In this document: piece after piece, positions 38,343-49,399 of the stretch
How the letters are laid out: each line of letters starts with the position of its first letter
How positions within the stretch are numbered: the stretch's first letter is position 1
NCBI GenBank assembly: GCA_018697195.1
Contig: CM031857.1
Coordinates: 62,936,069 to 63,000,068, forward strand
Length of the DNA: 64,000 nt
Direction of reading: 5' to 3'
From: Certhia americana
Lineage: Eukaryota; Chordata; Aves; Passeriformes; Certhiidae
Notes under the pieces: generated by a model
Seen by the model: only the letters and a program-made list of their open reading frames with translations
What the model was told of the DNA's origin: nothing
Databases searched by the model: none
Position numbers and translations under genes: made by a program

Positions 38343-41300
38343 TAACTTGTTAGCTCAGTCTGAGGCTATCATTTAAATTTGGGGATAGGATTTTAATAGT
38401 AGGGTGTCTTTAAATCCCACAGTCAAGAAAACTTCAGTTTTTATACCAAGCCTATGAGGCACTTACAATTTTTATTTTTTGGCCCACTGGGCAGTCACAA
38501 ACTACTGGCCTAGCACCAATCTAGGCCAGACATGCTGTCAACTTACAGGGCTTAACCAGCGAAGTCAGGCTTGTCACTAGTCATTGTACTCAAAGGAGTT
38601 ACACAGTACCCCATTGAATACAAGGACAAAGAGGTAACAGGAAAGCAAAATTAAAAAACCTGCAATTGAACATTATATGTTTCTTTCTCGCATTCTCAGG
38701 ACAGAACATTTTAAAGACATACATGGTGTGGTGTCATGTCTGATAAACTGTCTACCCAAAGTAAGGTAATCACAGAGCTATCGGTTTGCAAGGCCTGAGT
38801 TCATTCTTCAGAACTTATAGTGCTTAGTGTCAAATTAGTGTATTTGCATTACAGGTGCAATTCTACTCATACGTGGTTTTCTGTGGATGGAGGTAGTTGT
38901 ATCAGTTCCAAGTACTGAAAAAAAAATTTGTTTTTATCCACCAGTATTCTATCCTACTTAACTAAAATTTCAGAAGAAGTAGAAGCAGGCTTTCATGGCT
39001 TGGTGAAGTGTCCACTACACTGTTTAAATGAATAATTTATTATCCAAATTGACTGCACTGATCATCTAAATTTAGAGATATCAGACTTTTAACAGATGGT
39101 ACACTACAGACAGTAACTCTTGGTCAAAAGTGCTTCTAGAATATGCAATTTGCTATGGTAAACTGGTCCATCAAATCAATCTGGCATTTTGCCTCTGGGG
39201 AAGGGTAGTATTAAATTCTCTATAGAAAGATGAACTTCTCCCATAATACACTTGGTCACCTGTGCAATGCTATACATTCTTGACTGGAAATAATAAAAAA
39301 ATCTGTATGCTTTCAGGTAAGTAGATTTTCTTATGGTATCAGCTGGAAGGTAGCCAATATCCAAATAAATTATATTTTATATTAAGGGTACGACCTTAAG
39401 ATCCCCTAATCTTATTGGCATAAGTGGAAGCTCTCCACACACAGTATTTTCAGGAGTAGAAAACAAATTGGCACATAGTTTAACAGTTAGGATATAGAAA
39501 GGAAATGAAAAAAAAACAGAAAGTGTGCATGCTTTCTATTTTAAGTTAATGCACTTCTAAAGACAGCAAATATTGTGGTTACTTGACTTCCTGTATATTA
39601 TAGATACTACACTTCAATAATTTCTGCTTCAAATTCAATATTTTTGCTTGACATAGACTATATCTTTAAAGGAAGAAAATGAATAAAGGTCACAATTTTG
39701 TTTCCAGTGACAGAAAATCTATCAATTGCATCAGAAAATAGTTTTCAGGATTAGTTAAAATATCTACCTTATTTTTAGTTTGATTTGGTCTGTATTCTGC
39801 TTTTAGCCATTACACATCAATATTTTCCTGCCTACAAACTTAATAGATGAGCATTAACAAATTCTTGTTCTCTGTATAGGTATTTATAGCTTCTAATCAA
39901 ATATCTAAGCCTACTTTTCTTTTCTTTCTTTAGACTAAGCTCAGCTTTTCATTGCAAAGCACGTGTTCCAGTCCTTTCGATCATTTCTTCGTGCTCCTTT
40001 GACATTTTCGGTTTTGTTTTCCTAACTGATGGCACCAGAATAGGACACAATATTCATGAAATAGTCATACTAATGCCAAGATCTGGGACAATATAATCTG
40101 CTAAGACTTACCCAATATTTGCATAGGCACATCTTTAAAAACCTTTCATTTTTGTGAGCTCACATTCCATTGTTTATCCAGTATTACTCTCTGTGAAGTT
40201 TTTTCATTTTGTGAAAGTGACTGCTTTCCTGAAGCAGTAGTTTTCCATTTGTAAATATGGTCCAACTTCCCAGGATTTTACAGCACTCACAGTGGAATTC
40301 ACATAAGTTTACCAAGCTTGATCAGAATTAGCTGATTATGTCTTTGTTACCAACCATTAACCAAATTATGTGGCACCAGAAAACCAAACTGTTACTGATA
40401 CAATAAGCATTATGATTTAATTCTTCAACATGCAAAGTATTAGAGAAAAAAGAACCAATTTCCCTCATCTAGCACAAATGCCCTCTCAGTTAGTTTTCTT
40501 CAAGTTGGACAATTTACTTCGTATTTTATTTGTATATTCAAACATGAAGCCGTTTGGTCACACTATTCACACTTGATGCTGGAGAAAGTGCTGCAAGATC
40601 AGAAAAATCAACACAAGAAATTAAATAACTAGTATAACAACATTCCTTTTTACCTTCAGTAAATTATTACATCAGTAATGCAGTAATATTACAAAGGGCT
40701 CAACAAGATCACCCCGAATGATATTAAGCCCTGCTTGATGCCACGCAAAAATATAGTTAAATAAGACTTGATGCTCCTTAATCAGCTTAGTGGATTTCCA
40801 AATTCCCTATAAACATTCCAGGTACTGTATGCACCATTAAATCAAAATAAAATATGCAATAGTTTGCAAACCTGAACTATACTGTCCCAAAATTTCCATT
40901 TAGCCACAGTGATAGAAGGAATCTGCTACACATTTTTATCTTGTCCTTTTCTGGGCAGTTTAGTAAAAGGGCATCCCACTTTGCTTGTTCACTTTGACAG
41001 TCCATTCTTAACAGGAAAAAAATACAAAGAATTTCTGGGATAGAGCTAACTCTGATTCATGTTTCCAATTTTGTAAGATTTCTTCCCCCCTTTACCCAGA
41101 TTAAGTACCTATTGTTTTCATTTCTTGTTATGAACATCTGGCAGCAATAATTGATAAGAAATTGTGCTTGCACTGTATTTTGACATTTGAAAATAGTAGC
41201 AAAAGCTTTGCTATTCTATGCTAGTTTGACACAAAATTCACGTAATATAATCTGCAACAGAAAAAAAAAAAATGAGCAAGCAAAAAAAAACCCCACAAAA

Positions 41301-42344
41301 CCCTCACATTTTTAACAATTTGACTTTAGAAGTCATACCAGAGATTCAGCAGACTAGATGCTGCATTCTTTACCACCTATGTTAAATCATCACATTGTGT
41401 CAATACACATTGGTAAGAGCTGCCACTCTCTAACTGAGAGACATCAGAGTTTCATAGTGATGTAAAATGGCCTCACAAATAATACAGGCACATGTATTGA
41501 TCGAGTTCATAAAGCATACTAAGTTCTCATGACAGCTAGGTGCTCAAAAAACTGGCCATGGTTTGTACATCTTGAGCCACTTAAGCAAATCAAACAAACT
41601 GTTGAAGTTTCTGAAAATAAAAAAATAATTGAATTAAATCTACAGCAACAATAAAGTGATAAAAAGAGAGAAAAATATTTGCATTTAAAAGGAAGGGTTG
41701 ATCTAAGAGCAGAATCTGAATAAACTAATTAGTATTGTTTATAGAGCATGTTATTAAGGGATCTTAAAATATAATGTTTGAAATTGAATAGTTATTTTTA
41801 AGTTCACTATCTTTGAAAGCAAGGAGATGTGTGTCCAGAGAAGATAGTTCTACTTATAATATACTACTACACAAGGACTTGTGGAAGACTTTAAGATCAG
41901 AATATGTAGGAGCAATTTCTTCTTTTTCTGAATTCCCCCATTTATTTGGGATGTCCAAGCGTGTATAATACAATTCTCAATGCTTTCTCAAAGAGACAAT
42001 GGCAATAGCAATGCCAAGTGAGTGGAGTTTTGAATAGAGGTGGCTTCTCTCTAGGTGAAACTGAAGTATACTGAGCAGTGTTTCTCCCTTCTGAGTGCAA
42101 TCCTGCACGACCTTGTAACACAGAAAATTAAGAGGATAAACTCTTAATTCATAATTATATTTCTGTGTTATAATTTGCTATCATAACTTAGCATTTGCAA
42201 ACATGTCTTTAGCAAGTTGCTATCTGGCTGCTGATATAAACCCTACATTGGGTCTCACACTAAATCAACCTGGAAACATTCTGTTATAGGAAGGTGCTAT
42301 TCTGCTTGATATGCTTTGTATCCCTTTATGAGCATTTGACATCT
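38343..42344. other. Unique AT-rich non-coding DNA
   Basis: Four kilobases with no recognised gene or transposon. There is an A/C-rich tract at 41260-41304. Confidence 0.55.
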
Positions 42345-42625
42345 GCTCTCCAAATCTGCTCTGGCTGCCTGTTGTTTTTCAAGTGGAGTTTGAAGTGCTG
42401 GTTTTGACCTATAAAGCCCAAAATGACTTGAAGCTTGCTTTTTTGAGAGACTGAGTCACTCCCCATGAGTTAAGATTACTGACACCACTGAAGCACCTTC
42501 AAGTGAAAGATAGCAAAATAATGACAAGGTATATGAGAGTTCTTTCACTGTAGAATTCACTTTCACACCTATCTGAAGTGATCTAAATTTGTTAATCTTT
42601 AAAACATACCCAAGTCCCACCCATC
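42345..42625 (+). mobile_element. Ancient L2-like LINE relic (end of ORF2)
   Basis: From about 42356 one frame reads L-W-L-P-V-V-F-Q-V-E-F-E-V-L-V-L-T-Y-K-A. This fits the C-terminal ORF2 motif of L2-type LINEs, which has the pattern HWLPV..RI.FK.L.LTYKAL.GL. Downstream, near 42543-42575, TAGAATTCACTTTCACACCT matches the position of the following LWNSLP-like motif, now broken by stops. Only this short region is recognisable, with no poly(A) or TSD. L2 relics are scarce in birds. CR1 is less likely because its ORF2 C-terminus does not carry this motif. Confidence 0.6.
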
Positions 42626-42900
42626 TATAGAGACATGTAGGAGCAATTGCTGTCATGAGGACTGAAAAGGGGAAGGGAAGGGAAGGCTTTCTGTGAGCTG
42701 CGTTCTGTGGCCAGGGAACACTGTTGCCTACTGACTAATGTTCCTGTCCATTGTGAATGGCATTTTAATTTGTCAAGAACACCAATAGGTCAAAAAAGAT
42801 ATCTGAAGGTGTTCTAAAGACAACATACAGCTTTTTAACACCCTACATACAGAGATGGGAGAATAAGAAACAGGTCCATGCATGAAAGTGAGCCTAACAA

Positions 42901-42978
42901 TCCACACCCACCCCACAAAAACAAAACACCCCAAAAAACCTAATAGACAAACAAATAAAAAAACCCACCCCCTCAAAC
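42901..42978 (-). repeat. A/C-rich low-complexity tract
   Basis: CCCACCCCAC, AAAACAAAACACCCC and AAACCCACCCCC words. It is the reverse-strand form of the T/G tracts. Confidence 0.75.
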
Positions 42979-43208
42979 CTACATTCACTTGCTATTACTT
43001 GAAGTATGAAATAAAATAAGGAAGAAATAAATGCTATGCTGAATGATTCTACAAAGTGATGACAATTACTATTTTATTAGAATTCAGGATATATAAAGAT
43101 ATTCACTTATAGCTTGACTCCTTTCATTCTTATAACTCAGCATGTTCATTCATACTGTCTGCCCTGTCCAAGTACTTCCATTAGTAGTGCCACATTCATC
43201 ACCCAAAT

Positions 43209-43228
43209 AAAAAAAAAAAAAAAAAAAA
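43209..43228 (+). repeat. Poly(A) run, 20 bases
   Basis: Uninterrupted A20 followed by a C/A-rich stretch. Confidence 0.85.
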
Positions 43229-43589
43229 CACAGCCCAAAACAAGCCCCCCTGCCACCTGTAGGTGACCAGAAAAGACTTCTACAGCCCTCTAGTGTTGCC
43301 AGACCACAGACCCTGTGTATAAATGTTAATTTTTACTCCACACTTTGAAGGAAACACTTCAGACTTTGCCACTGCTGGACCTACAAGTTACACCACTGAA
43401 ATCACACTGCTGGCAGTGTGAGTTGCACCATTCTCACTGTCACATCACACAAGGGACATGGTGCCAAAAGCTTAAGACCGGCCTTTGCAAACAAAAGCAT
43501 ATTTGCAGAAAGGAATAGGGAGAAAAAATTAATATCAAACATTCAGGTTAATTTGATGTGTACATATTTAAAGAGACGACTGGAGAGTT

Positions 43590-43940
43590 TACTATGCCTG
43601 CTTGCAGGCCCTCTGCAGCGCTGACGCCTCCTTTCTCCTTTTGCTCCCTCCCTGCTTCTTTCGCAAGGAGCTCCCATTGACAGAGCCTACGGCTATACTC
43701 TCAGAAATCATATAAAACCTGACAGTGCCAAAATTCCAGCCGCAAAAAGGTGTTTTAAGGTGTTGCCTTTCAAACCTAATTTTCCCAGACAGCTGTGTTG
43801 TGCTGGCAGCGCGGCTCCCGGCTGCCCACGGGCTGCAGATGGAGCTGTTGACAAAACAGTTCAGCGCGCCGGAGAGGAGCGCGGCCGCGGCTCGCTCCTG
43901 CGGCTGCCCTGCTCCGGCAGCACTCGCACGGCTGTTATTA
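43590..43940 (+). promoter_or_regulatory. Candidate CpG-rich promoter with TATA-like box
   Basis: TATAAAA lies at 43711-43717 on the plus strand, preceded by a long pyrimidine-rich stretch (about 43625-43665). From 43809 to 43930 I count 16 CpG dinucleotides in about 120 bases, including GCGGCCGC (43881-43888); the rest of the window is almost CpG-free. A TATA box about 100 bases upstream of a CpG cluster is consistent with a promoter and first exon, transcription starting near 43740-43750 on the plus strand. The strand is inferred only from the TATA box. An isolated CpG-rich enhancer or a minus-strand start is possible. Confidence 0.45.
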
Positions 43941-43988
43941 ATATTGCTGTTCCATGTGTTGCTGTTGCTTCAAAGTGTCTCTGCATAG
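43839..43988 (+). CDS. Candidate short ORF downstream of the CpG/TATA promoter (49 residues)
   Basis: Starting at the first ATG downstream of the TATA-like box, the frame encodes 49 residues. Residues 1-30 are Ala-, Ser- and Arg-rich and residues 31-44 (RLLLILLFHVLLLL) are strongly hydrophobic, like a signal-peptide core or membrane anchor, followed by QSVSA and a stop. A second frame over the same sequence (from 43760) is open to 44017. Neither matches a protein I recognise. If real, it may be an upstream ORF, a microprotein or the start of a spliced coding exon, but no convincing splice donor is visible before the stop. High GC alone can create such frames. Confidence 0.15.
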   Translation: MELLTKQFSAPERSAAAARSCGCPAPAALARLLLILLFHVLLLLQSVSA

Positions 43989-44659
43989 CTGAAAGGGTAT
44001 TGTACCAAACCTCCTAACCTCAGAAAGCCAGCGCAAGGCTCCCGAGCTAACCTTCAAGATGTCCTTAAGCTATGAACATAAAAGCGCAATAGCAACTCTG
44101 GACTACGGTTATTTTTAAGGGGTTAAAAATTCAAATCAGAAATACGTTAGATACACAAACAGAGAGAGAGAGCTATAAACAAAGCATCGATGCTTCTGTT
44201 ATCATCATTTTGGAAAAGAACTTTTGTGTTCAAAGACCCCAAACATAGTTGGTTACTACATAAGGATGTGCTTACTACACAGTCCCATAAAAAATGTATT
44301 TATGAAGAAAATGTTTGTGCATCAGAACATGAAATGTGCAAGTAGTATTGATAGGAAAGGTGTAACAGGATCAAATTCACACTGTTTAACTGTATATTGC
44401 CACTTATTACAGCTGTACACATAGCACTGTGAAGACTGACTGCTATAGCACAACAGTTTATTTTGCACTTGAAATTTCTGATAAATATTGCCTGGAGATC
44501 TCTGCAGGGAACTAACAGAATCCCAGCTGTTATATTTACTGGAAAGGAAGTTAATTCAACCTTCCTTTGGACAATTCAAATTAAAGCACTGGGTCATAAT
44601 TATGCATCAAGCAAGAATGATGACACAGATGATCTTTGTGTTCTCATGCAATTGAAAAA

Positions 44660-44860
44660 AGCTATGTTGTAATTAGCGTTGCAAGCATGATAAAGTGTTG
44701 CTGCAGCTTTGAAACTCCTCATACTTTAGTTTGAACAGATAAGTGCAAAGAATAATAATTGCCTAATCTGAATCAAAGGTTTGAATTAAAATTCACAAGC
44801 CTGGAGATTAAGCTGGATTTTCTTATTTAGTTAGTTACAATGCTGAAAGTATGCAGTCAA
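44660..44860. promoter_or_regulatory. Candidate conserved regulatory element
   Basis: Contains TAATTA (44670-44675), AGATAAG (44737-44743, GATA-type site) and AATCAAAGG (44771-44779, TCF/LEF-type site) in non-repetitive sequence less than 1 kb downstream of the CpG cluster. Site matches are short and conservation is unknown. Confidence 0.3.
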
Positions 44861-45490
44861 ATTCTATCCCCATTTACTGTAAGATTTTTTCACTATATGC
44901 AAGAAATTGTGGTCTATTAAAATTCTTGTCTACTACTTCATTAAAAGCTTATGATACCAAATTTCAAACTCATTCTGCTGCAAGATGCATATGTCAGAGT
45001 GGCACTGCCCCTTTATGATTGTTTTTTAATTTACACTCAAGTGTATGATACACATTCTTCAGACACTCTGAGCATAAGCACCATCCCCAAAAGCTAAAAT
45101 TATATCACACACTGCATGTGACTTAGTGAGTCAGTACAGAAAAATGTACAAAAAGAATGAATTTATAGAACCTATTTTATTAGAAAATAGAGGAGTTAAT
45201 GTCCAATAGTAGCATAGTAATCATTTATTCCCATATTTTTGCATTTGTTCTGTAGCACCTAAATTATATTATTGTACATGCTTATCTTCTTGATTGTTGT
45301 TCTTGTTTGTTTATTTTTAAACTGGTTGAAAAATGTTGGTCTTTGCATAGCATTAGCATTTAAAGAGCCCTTTAACTCTTTGGTGTTCAGACCACAGTAA
45401 TCTCCTTAAGATTCATGTTTACCAAAGTACATTAAAAGCCTCTGATATGCTTACATAATATTCAATTCTACATACCTGTAGAAGTTTTGA
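44861..45490. other. Unique AT-rich non-coding DNA
   Basis: Nothing recognisable between the regulatory-like patch and the next CR1. Confidence 0.55.
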
Positions 45491-45696
45491 ATTCATAGAA
45501 TTATAGAATGGGTTGGGTTAAAAGGGACCCTAAAGTTCCTCTTGTTCCAACCCTCCTTCCATGGGCAGGGATACCTTCCACTAACCAGAACTTCATCCAG
45601 GCTGGTCTTGAGCACTCTCGCATTCACAGCTTCTCTGGGCAACCTCTTCCAGTACCTCACCACCCTCAGGGTAAAGAATTTCTTCTTAATGTCTTT
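45491..45696 (-). mobile_element. CR1 LINE, 3'-end fragment (antisense)
   Basis: Begins with the reversed terminal repeat ATTCATAGAATTATAGAATG (45491-45510), then GGTTGGGTTAAAAGGGACCC, CCATGGGCAGGGATACCTTC (45559-45578), TCATCCAGGCTGGTCTTGAG and GGGCAACCTCTTCCAGTACC (45637-45656). It is truncated after GTAAAGAATTTCTTCTTAAT. It is relatively well preserved. The two frames over it, one on each strand, are shadows. Confidence 0.9.
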
Positions 45697-47860
45697 ATGA
45701 GAGGCATGCAACTTATTAGGTATTTGATAATTCTATGTTGCATTCCAGAACTTCTATACAGCATAAAAAATTGGGAAGTTATGAAAAGTTCTGGAATATA
45801 ACATAACATAGTTTAAAAAGAAAATAAAAAATCTGCAGAGTACCTTACACATGCCTTGCAGGATTTTACAAGAAACCTCAAAACAGGCACCATTCAATGT
45901 TTCATTTTTGAAAAATCCAAAGACAATGAATTTCCAAGAGGAACCTGCTGTGGAAAGCACAATACTTTCACAAAATTCAAATGTTGACTCAACCTCTGGA
46001 CCATGATCAGTCTCTAAAATTTTCAAAAATGCATTTTGATAAGACCTAGACACTGGAGAAAATGTGAATATATTTTCAATATATTTCACATAAAAATTGA
46101 GTAAAAAGTTTGGAGTCAGTATTACTGTAGTCAAATAATGCTTTACCAAGTTAGCCTAATTTCAAAATGTGAACATTCTTCTGCTGAATGTCTGCTTTCC
46201 ATTCTAAGTTCTTATATTCCTACTCATCACTAATTTCTGATCTCAACAAGTCTACATACGTGTGTTAAGATTATCGTCTTTAACACAGGTGGCTACAATA
46301 AACTCAGATGTGAAGGTATAATTGTATTGCTTTAGTTTAATTAGGCAAAATTTTGACCTGTGTATATTAAAATAAATTATTTGACAGCCAATGATTTATA
46401 GATGCATTTTATGAGATCTTAGATCTGTTTGGCTTAACATTTGTCTCTGTATTTTCATTTATTTTATTAAAATGACAAGATCTTTTAAAATATTATACAA
46501 TGACGCTACACTCCATTTGATGATCCATAATTTTAAAGTAAAATTTTTAAAACTCTGAGAATCTAAGATAAACAAGAAAGTATTGTAAGACATAAGATAC
46601 ACTTTAAAAGGCATAGGATATATTTGTTGTATAAGTAATGAATATTAGAATGATCACTGATACAGTAATAGTACTGATAATTACACGAGATACCACTAAA
46701 TAATAGCACACCAAATAGTTAAGAAGAAGATCCATCAATTCTTGCTTAATTCAGAATATATTCAGCCATAATTCGAAAGGAACGTGTATCAAATTGAACA
46801 CGGAAAAGTCATTTGAGGTGTAAATGATACCTATTAACATGCAATGCTTGTTAAATGTGGGATGAGGATTGACAGAGTTCATGATAAGGATCCAAGGGAA
46901 ATGAGGTAGCTGAGTAAGAAGCAGGTGTTCTCTGAGCCAGGAACTCAAACACACAGGTGGTTGAGAAACATCACACTCCCTTCAGTTATCTCAAGGGCCT
47001 CACCTTTATGTGCTACTCAGAAACTCAGAATAGCAGCATTCCTGCGGCTCCCCCTTTGCATCCCCCCACCCCCCACCTTTTTTATAATACTATCTTATGC
47101 AAAATTATTTATAAAAGGATGCAACACCAGTTATCTTCTACATTTTTCTGCTCTAGTCTGTGGAAAAAAAGTGGAAAAAAAGAAATTTAACTGTTTTTCC
47201 TAGCAAATGAGAGACCACACAAAAAAAATGCGAAACTTGCAATAAGAAGGGAATGAGAAGTCTAGTGTGTCTGAAGTGAATCCTGTTGAATTTGGCATGA
47301 ATGAAGATTAGTAATTTTTTTAAGGAATTGGTGTTAATTATCCTGTGTTCCAATTTACTGATCCAAGCCTGTATTTGCGTAGTCATTCTCAACTGACAAA
47401 AAGCATGCTATTTATAAATGGATCTTTAAGCAATGAAAAAGCGCATCAGCTTAATAACAAAATCCAGTAAGTCAAATCATCAAGTACATGAGCAGTGAAG
47501 AGAGACTATAGTGTTGAAACTATAACTTAATTTGTGAGAAGAACCATTCAATCTTGTCTTGGGGGCAGGGAGAAGGGAGAAATCTGATTTGAATTTTAAA
47601 TAAAATTCTACAATGGCAAACTACCTATTCACACTAATTTTGTTTCTATTTTACATCTACCCTTTTTTCTCCTGTTTTTTAGAATAACAACAGAAAAATG
47701 AAACAAAACAAGATGGCAAATTTCATAGCTGTTCTAACCCTATCAATTTTAAGCTCATATAAGCTCTGGTAAATCCATGTATCAGCTCCTACTGTGCAAT
47801 GGCTTTTTTTGTACAGTTTGACTATGTGATGAAAGAAACTAGTTGACATGCACTTACCGT
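45697..47860. other. Unique AT-rich non-coding DNA
   Basis: No supportable gene. The minus-strand frame at 45754-46149 (131 codons) has no recognisable domain. A C-rich tract lies at 47061-47078. Confidence 0.5.
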
Positions 47861-47879
47861 ATTAAGCCCTGGCACCTGC

Positions 47880-48260
47880 ATTGCAGACACTAATCAAAGT
47901 GCTCCTTCAGAGGGGTGAAAGAATCGCCATTTGTAACGCAATAATTAGGCTGGGTAGAAGGGCCTGAAAAGTAAATCAATCTCGTCTGCTCTCTAAATCT
48001 GACACCATTCTCTAGGCAGATTGTTAACATAATGAGACAGAAGCCTACAAGAGGTCCCATAAAAGACCTATGCCTTTTTTTTTCCCCTTCTTTCTTTTTA
48101 CTTGCAATGTTACTAAGAGCATAATTACACACAAACCTACCCTAAGTCGATGGCATAAAAGCAGCTATTTCTAAGAAGCTCATCAAAAATAAGTTGGCAG
48201 AACAGACGGGCTATATAACACAGCAGCAGGCTGACTCAATTTGCCCAACTGGATGAAGAT
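47880..48260. promoter_or_regulatory. Candidate conserved regulatory element
   Basis: Includes TAATTA at 47942-47947 and 48122-48127, an ATCAAAG TCF/LEF-type word at 47893-47899, and GC-balanced non-repetitive sequence with more CpGs than neighbouring DNA. A T-rich run near 48077-48085 splits it. The pattern resembles developmental enhancers, but conservation is unproven. Confidence 0.35.
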
Positions 48261-49360
48261 TATTTTAACCTATTCCCTACTAAAATTATCATGATTATGT
48301 CTGACAGGGAAAAGTAATAAGTTTCTATAATATGGCAAGAAAATAATTTTGGGGAGTTAATCTAATTCTCTGTTCACACTGGGCAAATGAAGAATAATTC
48401 TGCTGAAATCAATACTATTATCAAAATTGTGTGAGGAAAGAATTACATCCAGTGTGATCACTGTGATTTTTAAAAAAGAAAACCAGTAACAAAATAGAAA
48501 CATTAGTGGTAAAGTTTTTTTAAAAACCAACTTTTCATGTACAGCCTCTCAAATTTCAAGGGTGTAACCTTATTTAATAGACAAAAATAAGAAATTCCAT
48601 TTTCTTAGTAAGGAAGTTGCACCATAGTCGATGCGTTGTAGCACCAAAAGCTTAGGAACCTTTGTTACAGATAACACATTGCAGTTGTTGTAAATAGTTA
48701 TGTGAAAAATTATATAAAAAAATATAGTATAAAATAAAAATCAACTACGCTGCAAGCGGTGGAATGCAGCAAGCAGATATTTGTGTAAAACAATAAAATG
48801 AACAGGATTACTCTCTCTTCTTTCACAGTTAAACATATTAGTCATTATTTTTACTCATATAACATGATTTAATTTAATCACGCCGTTTTAGAGACTCTTG
48901 ACTGTGCAGGCTGGTAATACAGTACTGTCTGTGATAAACAGGTGTAAGCTTTGCACTAATTCTGCAAAGCCTCTCAACTACGGCTTGTCAAGTGTGCTTA
49001 TTCTGAGATTTTCTGGACCTGAATCTCAGTTTTACCTGCATAAACTGTGGCAACAACTCCTCTAATTGGACAGGTGGCTACAGCTAACCTGCGTTACTTT
49101 TGTTTGTCGTTGTATGGTAGAACCATATTTTTGCATAGATAGCAGTAACAAGCAATTATTCTACATGGAATGAGATATTTATGACCCTACCACCATGATG
49201 ACATAGAGAATTATTGGCCTAGAATGGCAACAGCAGCCTTAAGAATTGTGGATGAGGTATGTGGAACTGAGGACTTCTAAATTTAAAAATTTAACTTATA
49301 CAGTATATTCAATTAAACTACTTTCCAGTACATCAGTACATGCTTTCCAGTGATTCAGGG

Positions 49361-49399
<39 letters not shown>

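Noticed and set aside
45754..46149. 131-codon minus-strand open frame
   Set aside because: No recognisable domain or splice context; its downstream end adjoins antisense CR1 sequence. A frame of this length is expected by chance in 64 kb.
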